Shown one piece after another: positions 10,058 through 18,085 of a DNA stretch of 33,413 nucleotides. The notes beneath the pieces are model-generated. The model did not search any database. It saw only the letters and a list, made by a program, of their open reading frames with translations, and was not told the origin of the DNA. The position numbers and the translations under genes are program-made. The DNA is from Gammaproteobacteria bacterium (GTDB lineage Bacteria > Pseudomonadota > Gammaproteobacteria > DSM-16500): contig JAJPJH010000087.1 in the NCBI GenBank assembly GCA_021324335.1, positions 1 through 33,413 of the forward strand, read 5' to 3'. Each line of letters opens with the position of its first letter. Positions within the stretch are counted from its first letter, which is position 1.

Positions 10058-10450
10058 TTGGCGATAGAGGTCTGCTTCTAGGAAGGAGTCCCGAAAAATA
10101 ATGCAAGAGGATGGCATGAATTGCTGGGGGTGGTTAAACCGTAAGACGGCTACCCATCGTGTAAGGGTACTATCCCCTCGTAACTCGGCCAAATAAGAAG
10201 AATGGGAGGTTTGCAGCAGCCACTGATTCTCTCCGCACGGTTGGAGACAAGTGACTGCCCATGGACTACGCAAAAGTCCTACGTGCCAAACTAGCCATCC
10301 ACCGTAACACCCCACGAATAATAACCCGATGATCTTCACCCCTAGATTAAAAGGTAAGGAAAGCACAATCATCGAGCTAACAGCTAATAGGATAGTAAGC
10401 AAGATGAGATATTTTTTTGAAGGTTGTAGCTTAAATTCGATCGCGTGCAT
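9983..10450 (-). CDS. ygfX: YgfX-like inner-membrane protein (CptA family)
   Basis: This is probably the YgfX/CptA family partner of SdhE. It is a small membrane protein reported in E. coli as a toxin affecting FtsZ/MreB, and in other bacteria to act together with SdhE. The 155 residues include two adjacent membrane segments (about 13-35 and 38-56) separated by a short turn with Asn35, followed by a soluble domain with the W-x-L-x motif around 75-80. That is the usual YgfX architecture. The call rests largely on context: it follows sdhE with a 20-nt overlap, the conserved ygfY-ygfX arrangement. At 155 aa it is somewhat longer than E. coli YgfX (about 135), and its extra C-terminus runs antisense into yciA for 75 bp. 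Confidence 0.75.
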   Translation of the reverse strand: MHAIEFKLQPSKKYLILLTILLAVSSMIVLSLPFNLGVKIIGLLFVGCYGGWLVWHVGLLRSPWAVTCLQPCGENQWLLQTSHSSYLAELRGDSTLTRWVAVLRFNHPQQFMPSSCIIFRDSFLEADLYRQLLIHCRSPLHRVRSPMLVNGNKSE

Positions 10451-10697
10451 GCTGGCGTATAGCTTCCGTTATCCTTGCTAGTCTTTCATCCGTTGGGCTT
10501 GCATACCCTAATAACCAGTCAAATAAGTCAGTATCTGCGCAACTTAACAGCTCAACAAATATTTTTTTATCTTCAAGGGATAAGCTGGGATAGGCTTCCT
10601 TTAAAAAATTTCCTAATAAAACATCAAGTTCCAGCATACCCCGACGGCAGGCCCATTGAAGTTTAGGAAGATTATTGACGATAGGATCTTGTTCCAT
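10431..10697 (-). CDS. sdhE: FAD assembly factor SdhE
   Basis: SdhE (YgfY, also called CptB) promotes covalent attachment of FAD to the SdhA flavoprotein subunit of succinate dehydrogenase. The 88-residue helical protein has the diagnostic RRGMLELD motif (residues 18-25), containing the RGxxE element needed for flavinylation. It also has the later F-x-x-L-L-x-x-x-D-x-D-L-F-D-W-L segment. The gene overlaps ygfX by 20 nt and the two are surely co-transcribed. Upstream, a short 63-bp gap separates it from a divergent small gene; AGAGAAG lies before the ATG. Confidence 0.92.
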   Translation of the reverse strand: MEQDPIVNNLPKLQWACRRGMLELDVLLGNFLKEAYPSLSLEDKKIFVELLSCADTDLFDWLLGYASPTDERLARITEAIRQHARDRI

Positions 10698-10716
10698 TTA
10701 AGCTTCTCTTTATAAT
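10689..10716 (+). promoter_or_regulatory. Candidate sigma70 promoter for the small gene at 10761
   Basis: A perfect TATAAT at 10711-10716 lies 16 bp after TTGTTC (10689-10694), which would start transcription about 40 nt before the ATG. The -35 is weak and overlaps the sdhE start codon on the other strand. A second AT-rich patch (TATACTATAA, 10724-10733) could serve either direction. Found by eye. Confidence 0.35.
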
Positions 10717-10760
10717 TAGTTGATATACTATAAAAAAACGAGGAAAAAGAGATTAATACA

Positions 10761-11066
10761 ATGGCTAAATTAATAGAAGACCTAATTGTACTTTTTCAAG
10801 AATTAGATCCAACTCCTTTTTCAAACAGCGGCAAAGAAGATGTCCGAGAAGCCATTAAATTATTGGTGCACTTGCAGCAAGAAAAGAATTTTAAGCCTCA
10901 AAAATCTGAAGTGAATGAGATTCTTGAGACCTTAGAAGCTTGCTACCTCTTCCCTAATAATGAAGAACAAATGAAAAATATCGAATTAGTAAATAAATAC
11001 CGAATTGAAAAGAATATTCGGGCACCTTCAAATCCAAAACCTAATGTCGGCACCTCCTCTCTTTAA
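10761..11066 (+). CDS. Hypothetical small soluble protein
   Basis: I do not recognise this 101-residue protein. It has no signal peptide or membrane segment and is hydrophilic, apparently mostly helical (DVREAIKLLVHLQQEK, EVNEILETLEACYLF), with a proline-, asparagine- and serine-rich tail (NPKPNVGTSSL). It has one cysteine and no recognisable catalytic or DNA-binding motif. A plausible promoter with a perfect -10 box lies upstream and AAGAG precedes the ATG by about 10 nt. It sits alone between divergent sdhE and a flavin reductase-like gene. Small orphan cytoplasmic proteins in Legionellales are sometimes secreted effectors, but nothing in the sequence shows that here. Confidence 0.65.
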   Translation: MAKLIEDLIVLFQELDPTPFSNSGKEDVREAIKLLVHLQQEKNFKPQKSEVNEILETLEACYLFPNNEEQMKNIELVNKYRIEKNIRAPSNPKPNVGTSSL

Positions 11067-11129
11067 TCATTGAATTAATTTCTTATCTGTCTAAAATAAT
11101 CCCCTATTATTCCTTTATAAGAGAACAAT

Positions 11130-11843
11130 ATGCCTCTCCATCTTATCAAATTAATCGACCGCCACGATGTGGCAGCAGGCACCCGATTATTCATATTCGA
11201 AAAACCAGCAGGGTTAACTTTTAAACCTGGTCAATATGCAGGCTTTACCCTTATTAACCCCTCTGAAACAGATGCAAGTGGAATTACGAGACGATTTTCA
11301 CTGCTAAGTACACCTGACGATGACTATCTCGCTATTGCGATGCGCATTCAACATTCAGCCTATAAACGCGTATTAAATACGCTCCCTATCGGCAGTGAAG
11401 TGAAATTTGCAGGCCCGACAGGAAATTTTACTTTGCATGAAGATCCAACCATTCCTGCCGTTTTCATTGCCGGCGGCATTGGGATCACTCCTTTCTACAG
11501 CATGATTTGCCATGCAGCAACACATCAAACACCCCAAAAGTTATATTTATTTTACGGTAATCAGCAGCCTGAACATGCCGCATTCTTAACAGAATTAATG
11601 CAATTGCAGCAAACGCATCCCCCTTTTAAATTGATTGCGACCATTGATAAGCCCCATCCTGCTTGGACGGGAGAAACAGGGTTTATTACGCATACCATGA
11701 TTAAAAAATATGTTCCCGATATTTTGATGCCTATCTATTACATTTGCGGTTCGCCAGCAATGGTAACGACCTTACAAGAAACATTAGTAGAAATGGGAAT
11801 TGATGAAGAGAAAATTCGGACGGAAGATTTTCCAGGATATTAA
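11130..11843 (+). CDS. FAD/NAD(P)-binding ferredoxin reductase-like protein
   Basis: This is a 237-residue single-polypeptide flavin oxidoreductase of the ferredoxin-NADP reductase superfamily. The N-terminal beta-barrel holds the FAD motif RRFSLLS (residues 54-60) and GPTGNF (95-100). The C-terminal Rossmann half has the nucleotide-binding AGGIGITPFYSM (114-125) and YYICGSPAMV. It ends EDFPGY with a terminal aromatic residue, as in many members. No 2Fe-2S cysteine cluster is present, so it must pass electrons to a separate acceptor or to free flavin. Partner and physiological role are unknown. It converges on the response regulator gene with only 5 bp between stop codons. A poor AAGAGAAC sequence precedes the ATG. 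Confidence 0.85.
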   Translation: MPLHLIKLIDRHDVAAGTRLFIFEKPAGLTFKPGQYAGFTLINPSETDASGITRRFSLLSTPDDDYLAIAMRIQHSAYKRVLNTLPIGSEVKFAGPTGNFTLHEDPTIPAVFIAGGIGITPFYSMICHAATHQTPQKLYLFYGNQQPEHAAFLTELMQLQQTHPPFKLIATIDKPHPAWTGETGFITHTMIKKYVPDILMPIYYICGSPAMVTTLQETLVEMGIDEEKIRTEDFPGY

Positions 11844-11848
11844 GCATT

Positions 11849-13729
11849 TCAGGGAAAACTAAGAGTCGTCGCGGTTGATGCTTTTCGTAAATAATTTTCT
11901 AATTCTTTCGCTGTAAGTGGTTTACTAAAGTAAAATCCTTGCACATCCCCACATTCGTATTTTTTAAGAAAATTTATTTGATCTTGCGTTTCGACACCTT
12001 CCGCTATTACTTCTAACTTCAAATTCTTAGCCATGGCAATAATAGCGCGAATAATCACTTCATCATCATTCGGAGACTGAATATGCCGCACAAAAGAACT
12101 ATCAATTTTTAAGCGGTCTAAAGGAAGCTTCTTCAAATAACTCAAACTCGAATAACCCGTTCCAAAATCATCAATCGCAATTGTCACACCCAACTTTTTC
12201 AACTTCTTAATTGTTTCAATCACATTTGCATTACTCACAATAGCATTTTCAGTCAATTCTAATTCGAGATATTCAGGCTTAAGCTGGGTATCACGTAAAA
12301 TTTTGGTGATAATTTCCAATAAATCTTCATGCACAAATTGCTGTGCAGTCACATTAATCGCCACACGAATAGGCAACAAACCAGCATCTTGCCAAGCTTT
12401 ATTCTGCTCACAGGCTTTGCGTAAAACCCATTCGCTAATAGGCACAATTAAGCCCGTTTCTTCTGCTAAAGGGATAAAATCGAGGGGCAACAAAAGGCCT
12501 TTTTGTGGATGTTGCCAACGCAGTAACGCCTCAGCAGCAACAATTTTTTCACTCAATAAATCAACTTGTGGTTGATAACATAATAAAAATTCATTATTCG
12601 CAAGAGCGTGACGTAACTGAATTTCTTGCTCTAATTTCGCCAAACTTTGTTTACTCATTTCCTCAGAATAAAATTGGAAATTATTCCCTTTGACTTCTTT
12701 AGCATGATACATTGCTGCATCAGCATTCCGAAGTAATAATTCTTCACTGGTTCCATCTTTAGGATAGATACAAATACCAATACTAGCTGAAATAATAATG
12801 TTTCGCTCACTAACATTAAAAGGCTGATGAAAAGTTTCCAGCAGCTCATTTGTCTTAATTAATGCTTGTTTTTCATCAGCGTTAAATAAAATAATGACAA
12901 ATTCATCTCCACCTAAGCGAGCCAAGGTATCTTCTGAAGAGATAGCATGTTTAAGTCGAGAAGCAACTGCCTGCAAAAGAATATCGCCCATCGAGTGACT
13001 TAAGCTGTCATTAACTAACTTAAATCGATCGAGATCAAGAAATAATACAGCAAACGGCTGTTTGGTTTTTTCAGATCGTTCAATGGATTGTTTAAGTTTT
13101 TTTAATAAAAAAATGCGATTGGGTAAATTTGTCAGCGGATCATGGGTTGCTTGATAGGTCATTAAGGATAGCGATTCTTGTAAAGCACGAGTACGATCTT
13201 CTACTTCTTTTTTTAATCGAGAAGTATGTTGATGGTTTTCCTGCATTAATTGCCATTTTTTAGTAAGAGCACAAGCTAATTGTCGCACGGTAATGCTATC
13301 AAAGGGTTTTTTTAAGATAAGTAAATTATCATTTTGCCCAAGATGGGTTATTGTTTCTTCCCAAGAATAATCAGAATACGCTGTGCAAATCACCACTTGA
13401 ATATTTTTATCCACTTCCCAAATATGCTTAATGGTTTCAATACCATCCCAACCAGGCGGCATTCGAATATCGACGAATGCTAATGCATAAGGATAACCTG
13501 AATTAATCGCCTCTCGTATGCGTTGGAGCCCTTCCTGGCCTTGAGTAGCAGTATCAATCTGGAAATGCGGTAGAAGTGTTTTTTTATTAACACTTTTTTC
13601 TTCAAATACTTCCTTAGCCAACTGATCAAGTGGAGTTACTTCACTTGTTGTCAAAGTTTTGATGAAATCATGATGAATCTCTACATTATCATCAATAATA
13701 ATAATTCTAAAAGCATCTCTTTCACTCAT
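11849..13729 (-). CDS. Response regulator with REC, GGDEF and EAL domains
   Basis: This 626-residue protein is predicted to make and/or degrade cyclic di-GMP under phosphorelay control. It has a receiver domain (about 1-155) with acidic pair Asp13-Asp14, phosphoacceptor Asp87 in FVDIRMPP and Lys140-Lys141. A coiled coil (about 160-190) precedes a GGDEF domain with intact GGDEF at 273-277. The EAL domain (about 370-615) has EAL (400-402), ELTEN, DDFGTGYSSL and KIDSSF. Both catalytic cores look intact. The RxxD inhibitory I-site before GGDEF is degenerate (SSED). About 30 extra residues separate the first receiver strand from Asp87. The ATG at 13729, not the upstream in-frame ATG at 13822, is chosen because it begins the domain and overlaps the kinase stop by 8 nt. 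The partner is surely that kinase. Confidence 0.93.
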   Translation of the reverse strand: MSERDAFRIIIIDDNVEIHHDFIKTLTTSEVTPLDQLAKEVFEEKSVNKKTLLPHFQIDTATQGQEGLQRIREAINSGYPYALAFVDIRMPPGWDGIETIKHIWEVDKNIQVVICTAYSDYSWEETITHLGQNDNLLILKKPFDSITVRQLACALTKKWQLMQENHQHTSRLKKEVEDRTRALQESLSLMTYQATHDPLTNLPNRIFLLKKLKQSIERSEKTKQPFAVLFLDLDRFKLVNDSLSHSMGDILLQAVASRLKHAISSEDTLARLGGDEFVIILFNADEKQALIKTNELLETFHQPFNVSERNIIISASIGICIYPKDGTSEELLLRNADAAMYHAKEVKGNNFQFYSEEMSKQSLAKLEQEIQLRHALANNEFLLCYQPQVDLLSEKIVAAEALLRWQHPQKGLLLPLDFIPLAEETGLIVPISEWVLRKACEQNKAWQDAGLLPIRVAINVTAQQFVHEDLLEIITKILRDTQLKPEYLELELTENAIVSNANVIETIKKLKKLGVTIAIDDFGTGYSSLSYLKKLPLDRLKIDSSFVRHIQSPNDDEVIIRAIIAMAKNLKLEVIAEGVETQDQINFLKKYECGDVQGFYFSKPLTAKELENYLRKASTATTLSFP

Positions 13730-16595
13730 GATCTTGTCCTTTACGAGAAGTCCTGAAAGGTAATTCAAGCCTAAAGGTTGCGCCCTTTCCAGGCCCATCA
13801 CTATGAACATGTAATGAACCATGCATTTCTTTTGCGGCTAACGCGCAGGAATGCAATCCAAAGCCATGCCCATGTTTTTTGGTCGTAAAACCATGGTGGA
13901 ATATATTTTTTAAATTTTCAGGTGAAATACCTACACCATTATCAGCAACCTCTATAATAAAATTATTATGAGAATTAAGTGATATTTTAAGTGTTAAAAT
14001 TTTCTCTGGATTGGAAGATTCCAGGAGTGCGTCTTTTGAATTCCGAATAAGATTTACAAGAATCTGCATTAATTTTGCTTTATCAGTGATGACTGGATCA
14101 AGGTTGCTATACTCCTTTCTAAAAGTAATTCCAAACTTATTGTGGATATCCATTCCGGTAATTTTAAGCGCATCTTCTATCAGCAACGCAATATCTACTT
14201 CTTGAGTAAAACTCGAATTTCCGCTCAGTGATTGCTGGGTCGTCACAATACTTTTAATATGATCTACATTCTCAGAAAGCGTAGTGAGCTCTTTTAGAAT
14301 AAAACCCTTCTCATTTTTCCAATAATCTGCTAAAGCAATGAGATAATCAGGTAAATACATCCCTCTTTTATCTTCAGTTAGAAATTTAGCTAAATTATCT
14401 TTATGTTCAGTGAGTAAAAAGCTAACCTGCGTGAGATTACTTAATGGTGATTCTGAAATTTTCTCATTGATTAAAGAGGCAGAAACGTTCACACTATTTA
14501 ATACATTCCCAATATTATGCAAAACATTATTAGCTACCTCTGCCATCCCTACTTGGCGTGCAGATGAAATTAATTGTTGCTGAGCAGCTTCTAATTCAGC
14601 TGTGCGCTCCTTCACCCGTTGCTCTAATGTTTCATTCATTCGGCGTAAATCTTGCTCTTTATGTAGCAAGATTTTATTTTTTTCTACTAGCTCATTGCGC
14701 GCATTCTGTAAGCCGATACGAGCGGCATCTAATCCAGTTGCTGCTCGCATAATTTCTAATTGCAATTCATTAAAGCTTTTTGCCATTTCGCTAATTTCAT
14801 CGTGTGAATGAACAATAACAGGATTAATCTCGATGCGCGCGTAAGCTGTCTCCAAGTCTCCCTTTCCTAAAGCTACCATCGCTCGAGAAAAATCTGCGAC
14901 TGTGACGTGATTTAATCTTTTAGCAGCATTTGCGACCTGACGGGCAGATGATGCCACCATACCAGGTAAGACTAAACCAACGCTAATAGTAAGCATGGCG
15001 ACCACAACAAAAATATCTGCTAAGAGGGTAATTAAAGCAGCATGTTGCGTGGGAACATTATTAACAGCAATTAGATAGCCAACAGCATCTAAGGTCAGTA
15101 CCAACAGCATGGCGCCTGTTAATTTAACATGTAATGAAGGAGCCAATAGGGGCAACCCCCGTCGCTTACGGTCACTCATTTTTCGACACGCATATAAAAT
15201 TGCACCAGCATAAGCAAAAGCCACCCCGGCAATCACAGTCGGCAAACCAAACTGTTCGAAACCTAAGATGGTGGTAATCGTCCATATAAGGGCGGCAATC
15301 ACCCCTAGCATAATAGTACCGCGAGGGGCACGCCAAGGACGGGGCATATCCGGCTGATCTTTGCGTAGCAGCCAAACGGCAATATTAGGCATACAAATAC
15401 CGATGAGATAGGTAAAATTAGCTGCGGCAATGAGCCAGAGAGGATCGCCTATCCATAGAAAAATAATGGCAACTATTGCTGTAAATACAGTAGCAAAAGA
15501 AGGAGCATCAGACGGGGCTCGTAAGGAAAAGGCTCGTGGTAGCAAGCCATCATCTGCTAATTGCAAGAGCGTTCGGGTACTGCCGGCAAGGGGTGCAATG
15601 GTATCGTGAAATAAGTTAAAGGCCACAAACCAAATAGCTGCTGCTTTTGCAGTCGCTCCAAATAGAGGAGCAAATGTCGGGCCTAATACTTGCGTTAAAT
15701 CTTGAGACAATTTTTCCGGCCCTAAGACACCTAACCAAACAACAGGTAATAAAATAAAATAAACACCTGCCATTGCACCAGCAGCATACAGGGAACGAGG
15801 TTGGTCTTTTTCGGGATGACGTTGTTCACCAACGTGACAGGCTGCTTGCTCAAAAGCAGGGGCTGCAAATCCAATTAAATATAATCCGGCCATTAAACTG
15901 GTGATCGCACCGAAACCACCGCTAAAAGGAACAGTTAAGTGAAACGTGCTGGCTTGTTGCCAATTAACATGGCCAGTAAAAATAGGTACCAAGCCTGAAA
16001 TCAGTGCCAAGAGAGAAGAAACAGTCGCAATAGGAATAGCAACGAGAGAAGTAAAATGGATGCCGCGTAAGTTGACCCAGGTAAAAATTAATACGATCAA
16101 TGTAGCCAGTTCAGACACGTGGGCCCAAGGCAGGTACCATTGCTGAATGGCTGAAGCGGAAATGAGTGCACTAATCCCGCAAGTGGGAATCCATCCCCAC
16201 CAATAACACACGCCAGTGAGGTTAGATAATACTTCGCTATAAGGCCGGAACGCCTCTGTACAGGTGGCGGCGATCCCACCTACGCGGTTAGGAAACATCA
16301 GGGTCAATTCTATCCATCCAGGCATTGCTGCCCAGCTGATGAGAACGCCTATAATAAGTAAGGGAATGGCCATGCTACCTTGACCAGGGATATCGCCTTG
16401 GCCAATCAATAAGGCGCTTATAAGGAATAAACTTTGATTGCTACCCCCCATCGCAATACAAGCTGTCCCAAACCAACCTAGTTGACGGGGATGGGGCTTA
16501 GAGGCAGGCGTATTGTTGTCAGAAAAAAGAATAGTTTGGTCTTCTAGCCTGTTTATTTTAGGGGTTTTTTCCATAATGCCCATGCCATCTGCCAT
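13722..16595 (-). CDS. Amino-acid permease/histidine kinase fusion sensor
   Basis: This 957-residue sensor kinase has a whole transporter-like module as its input. Residues about 38-545 form a multi-pass APC-superfamily permease (roughly a dozen or more membrane segments, ending near LITLLADIFVVVAMLTISVGLVLPG). A HAMP-like segment (about 550-620) and a coiled coil (630-685) lead to the kinase. The phosphoacceptor is His693 in VLHNIGNVLNSV, the H-N-I/V-G-N variant of the H-box. The ATPase domain is complete: N-box NLIRNSKDAL, DNGVGI, an F-box IFHHGFTTK and GHGFGLH. AGAGGT lies 6 nt before the ATG. It overlaps the REC-GGDEF-EAL gene by 8 nt, so it probably controls c-di-GMP in response to an amino acid or polyamine. 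The ligand, and whether it still transports, cannot be seen. Transporter-kinase fusions are known (for example CbrA of Pseudomonas, with a sodium-solute symporter). Confidence 0.93.
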   Translation of the reverse strand: MADGMGIMEKTPKINRLEDQTILFSDNNTPASKPHPRQLGWFGTACIAMGGSNQSLFLISALLIGQGDIPGQGSMAIPLLIIGVLISWAAMPGWIELTLMFPNRVGGIAATCTEAFRPYSEVLSNLTGVCYWWGWIPTCGISALISASAIQQWYLPWAHVSELATLIVLIFTWVNLRGIHFTSLVAIPIATVSSLLALISGLVPIFTGHVNWQQASTFHLTVPFSGGFGAITSLMAGLYLIGFAAPAFEQAACHVGEQRHPEKDQPRSLYAAGAMAGVYFILLPVVWLGVLGPEKLSQDLTQVLGPTFAPLFGATAKAAAIWFVAFNLFHDTIAPLAGSTRTLLQLADDGLLPRAFSLRAPSDAPSFATVFTAIVAIIFLWIGDPLWLIAAANFTYLIGICMPNIAVWLLRKDQPDMPRPWRAPRGTIMLGVIAALIWTITTILGFEQFGLPTVIAGVAFAYAGAILYACRKMSDRKRRGLPLLAPSLHVKLTGAMLLVLTLDAVGYLIAVNNVPTQHAALITLLADIFVVVAMLTISVGLVLPGMVASSARQVANAAKRLNHVTVADFSRAMVALGKGDLETAYARIEINPVIVHSHDEISEMAKSFNELQLEIMRAATGLDAARIGLQNARNELVEKNKILLHKEQDLRRMNETLEQRVKERTAELEAAQQQLISSARQVGMAEVANNVLHNIGNVLNSVNVSASLINEKISESPLSNLTQVSFLLTEHKDNLAKFLTEDKRGMYLPDYLIALADYWKNEKGFILKELTTLSENVDHIKSIVTTQQSLSGNSSFTQEVDIALLIEDALKITGMDIHNKFGITFRKEYSNLDPVITDKAKLMQILVNLIRNSKDALLESSNPEKILTLKISLNSHNNFIIEVADNGVGISPENLKNIFHHGFTTKKHGHGFGLHSCALAAKEMHGSLHVHSDGPGKGATFRLELPFRTSRKGQDHE

Positions 16596-16623
16596 GTTTG
16601 CACCTCTACCCTACATACTTAAA

Positions 16624-16632
16624 AATATAGCA
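16624..16632 (-). promoter_or_regulatory. Extended -10 promoter candidate for the sensor kinase
   Basis: On the minus strand TGC-TATATT (16632-16624) forms an extended -10 box about 28 bp before the kinase start, with no good -35. The 126-bp gap (16596-16721) is AT-rich and shows no convincing terminator for the upstream peptidase gene. The kinase-regulator pair may therefore be partly read through from the lptF-lptG-htpG-ald transcript. Confidence 0.3.
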
Positions 16633-16721
16633 TGTGAGAATAAAGGGGACGGGGAATATAAGGAAATAGTGCTTTTAAAGGACAGTTAGTTAATATTGTA
16701 TATTTTTTAATCTAATTCCCG

Positions 16722-18083
16722 TTAATACCTCTCACTCAAATACCCAAACAATGCTCTCAATCCCATCGCCTCCCCACCCTGCGGCCGACCAGGTCGCGGG
16801 CGTAAATTCCAAGCCATCAGGTCAAAATGCAGCCACGGAATATCATCTGGCACAAATTCTTTTAAAAATAAAGCTGCTGTAATGGCACCACCATAAGGCT
16901 CTGAGGAATTATTATTGATGTCAGCAATTTGACTATTCAGATAGTCACGATATAAAGCAAATAAAGGCAATCGCCACATCGGATCATTTTGCTTTTCGCC
17001 CTGCTTAATCACTTCTTCCACTACTCTATCATGATTAGAAAATACGGCAGGCAGCTCCGTTCCCAATGCAACACGTGCTGCACCTGTTAATGTTGTTATA
17101 TCAATTAATAATTCTGGTTTTTCATTGACTGCTTCTGTTAACGCATCTGCTAAAATTACCCGCCCTTCCGCATCCGTATTGCCAATTTCAATCGTCATGC
17201 CGTTCCGGCTTTTAATGACATCGCCTGGACGATAAGCATTACCTGAAATCACATTTTCAACCACAGGCACCAATACACGCAAACAGATTGGCAGCTTGGC
17301 TTCCATAATCATGCGCGCCAAACCTAAGACATGCGCACCACCTGCCATATCTTTTTTCATCAACACCATGGCCGACGAAGGTTTAATATCTAAACCACCA
17401 CTATCAAAACAAACACCTTTTCCAACTAATGTCACTTTCGGATGATCCGCCTCCCCCCATCGTAAATCTAATAAACGCGGTGAATCATCACTCGCTCTTC
17501 CGACTGTATAAATAGATGGATAATTATGCTGTAATAATTCTTCGCCAATAATCTGCCTAAATTTCGCGCCATACTGATTAGCTAATTTTTCTACTGCATG
17601 GGCAAATTGCGAAGGGCCCATATCCTCCGTAGGAGTGTTAATCCAATCACGCACTAAATAGATCGATTCCACAATATTGGTGATTTTTGATGAAACAGCA
17701 GCAGGCACATAAAGCTTCGCTGCTTGTCTAAGCGGCTTTTTGTAGCGATTAAATTGATACGCGCCTAATCCCCAAGCAATTGCGAACGATTCATACGGAT
17801 CCGCAACCTCAAAGGTATAGGTTCCTTCCGGTAAAGCAAACGGTAAATGACCTACACCCCATAAGTTTTCTATCGTATCAACACAACAGACAACGCGCGA
17901 AACCCTCCCGTCCGAATTCGGGATCAATCGTACACTTCCTGCTTCAGCACGAAATTGCGTTCCTTCTAACCATAATTTGGTTTGATCTGTTTGGTTTGCT
18001 AACCATTCAGCAAATTGCTTTACCGGGATGACGGAAATAGGGACCACATGAGTAGGCATTTCCATTATGAAGCAATCTACCAT
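16722..18083 (-). CDS. M17 family leucyl aminopeptidase (second paralogue)
   Basis: This is a di-zinc aminopeptidase of MEROPS family M17, which removes N-terminal residues from peptides in the cytoplasm. The 453-residue protein has an N-terminal domain (about 1-140) unlike that of PepA and a full catalytic domain. Inferred metal ligands are Lys222, Asp227, Asp245, Asp304 and Glu306. Catalytic residues are Lys234 (in LDIKP) and Arg308 in NTDAEGR. It is shorter than the PepA at 23451 and more like the PepB-type branch, so I give no symbol. The ATG has GGAGAG 5 nt upstream, inside the end of ald, leaving only 2 bp between the genes. Peptide degradation and alanine use (Ald) may be linked. Confidence 0.92.
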   Translation of the reverse strand: MVDCFIMEMPTHVVPISVIPVKQFAEWLANQTDQTKLWLEGTQFRAEAGSVRLIPNSDGRVSRVVCCVDTIENLWGVGHLPFALPEGTYTFEVADPYESFAIAWGLGAYQFNRYKKPLRQAAKLYVPAAVSSKITNIVESIYLVRDWINTPTEDMGPSQFAHAVEKLANQYGAKFRQIIGEELLQHNYPSIYTVGRASDDSPRLLDLRWGEADHPKVTLVGKGVCFDSGGLDIKPSSAMVLMKKDMAGGAHVLGLARMIMEAKLPICLRVLVPVVENVISGNAYRPGDVIKSRNGMTIEIGNTDAEGRVILADALTEAVNEKPELLIDITTLTGAARVALGTELPAVFSNHDRVVEEVIKQGEKQNDPMWRLPLFALYRDYLNSQIADINNNSSEPYGGAITAALFLKEFVPDDIPWLHFDLMAWNLRPRPGRPQGGEAMGLRALFGYLSERY

Positions 18084-18085
18084 AA

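Noticed and set aside
10696..10717. PmrA-type box upstream of the small gene at 10761 (TTTAA...CTTTA)
   Set aside because: The two half-sites match poorly and are 12 rather than 11 bp apart, and AT-rich DNA gives such matches by chance.
11820..11870. TTTTCC...GGAAAA inverted repeat between fre-like gene and response regulator
   Set aside because: Only 6 bp with a loop of about 17 nt; too weak to call a terminator.
13730..13822. Longer start for the response regulator
   Set aside because: The extra 31 residues are translated from inside the kinase ATPase region and precede a normal receiver-domain start at 13729.
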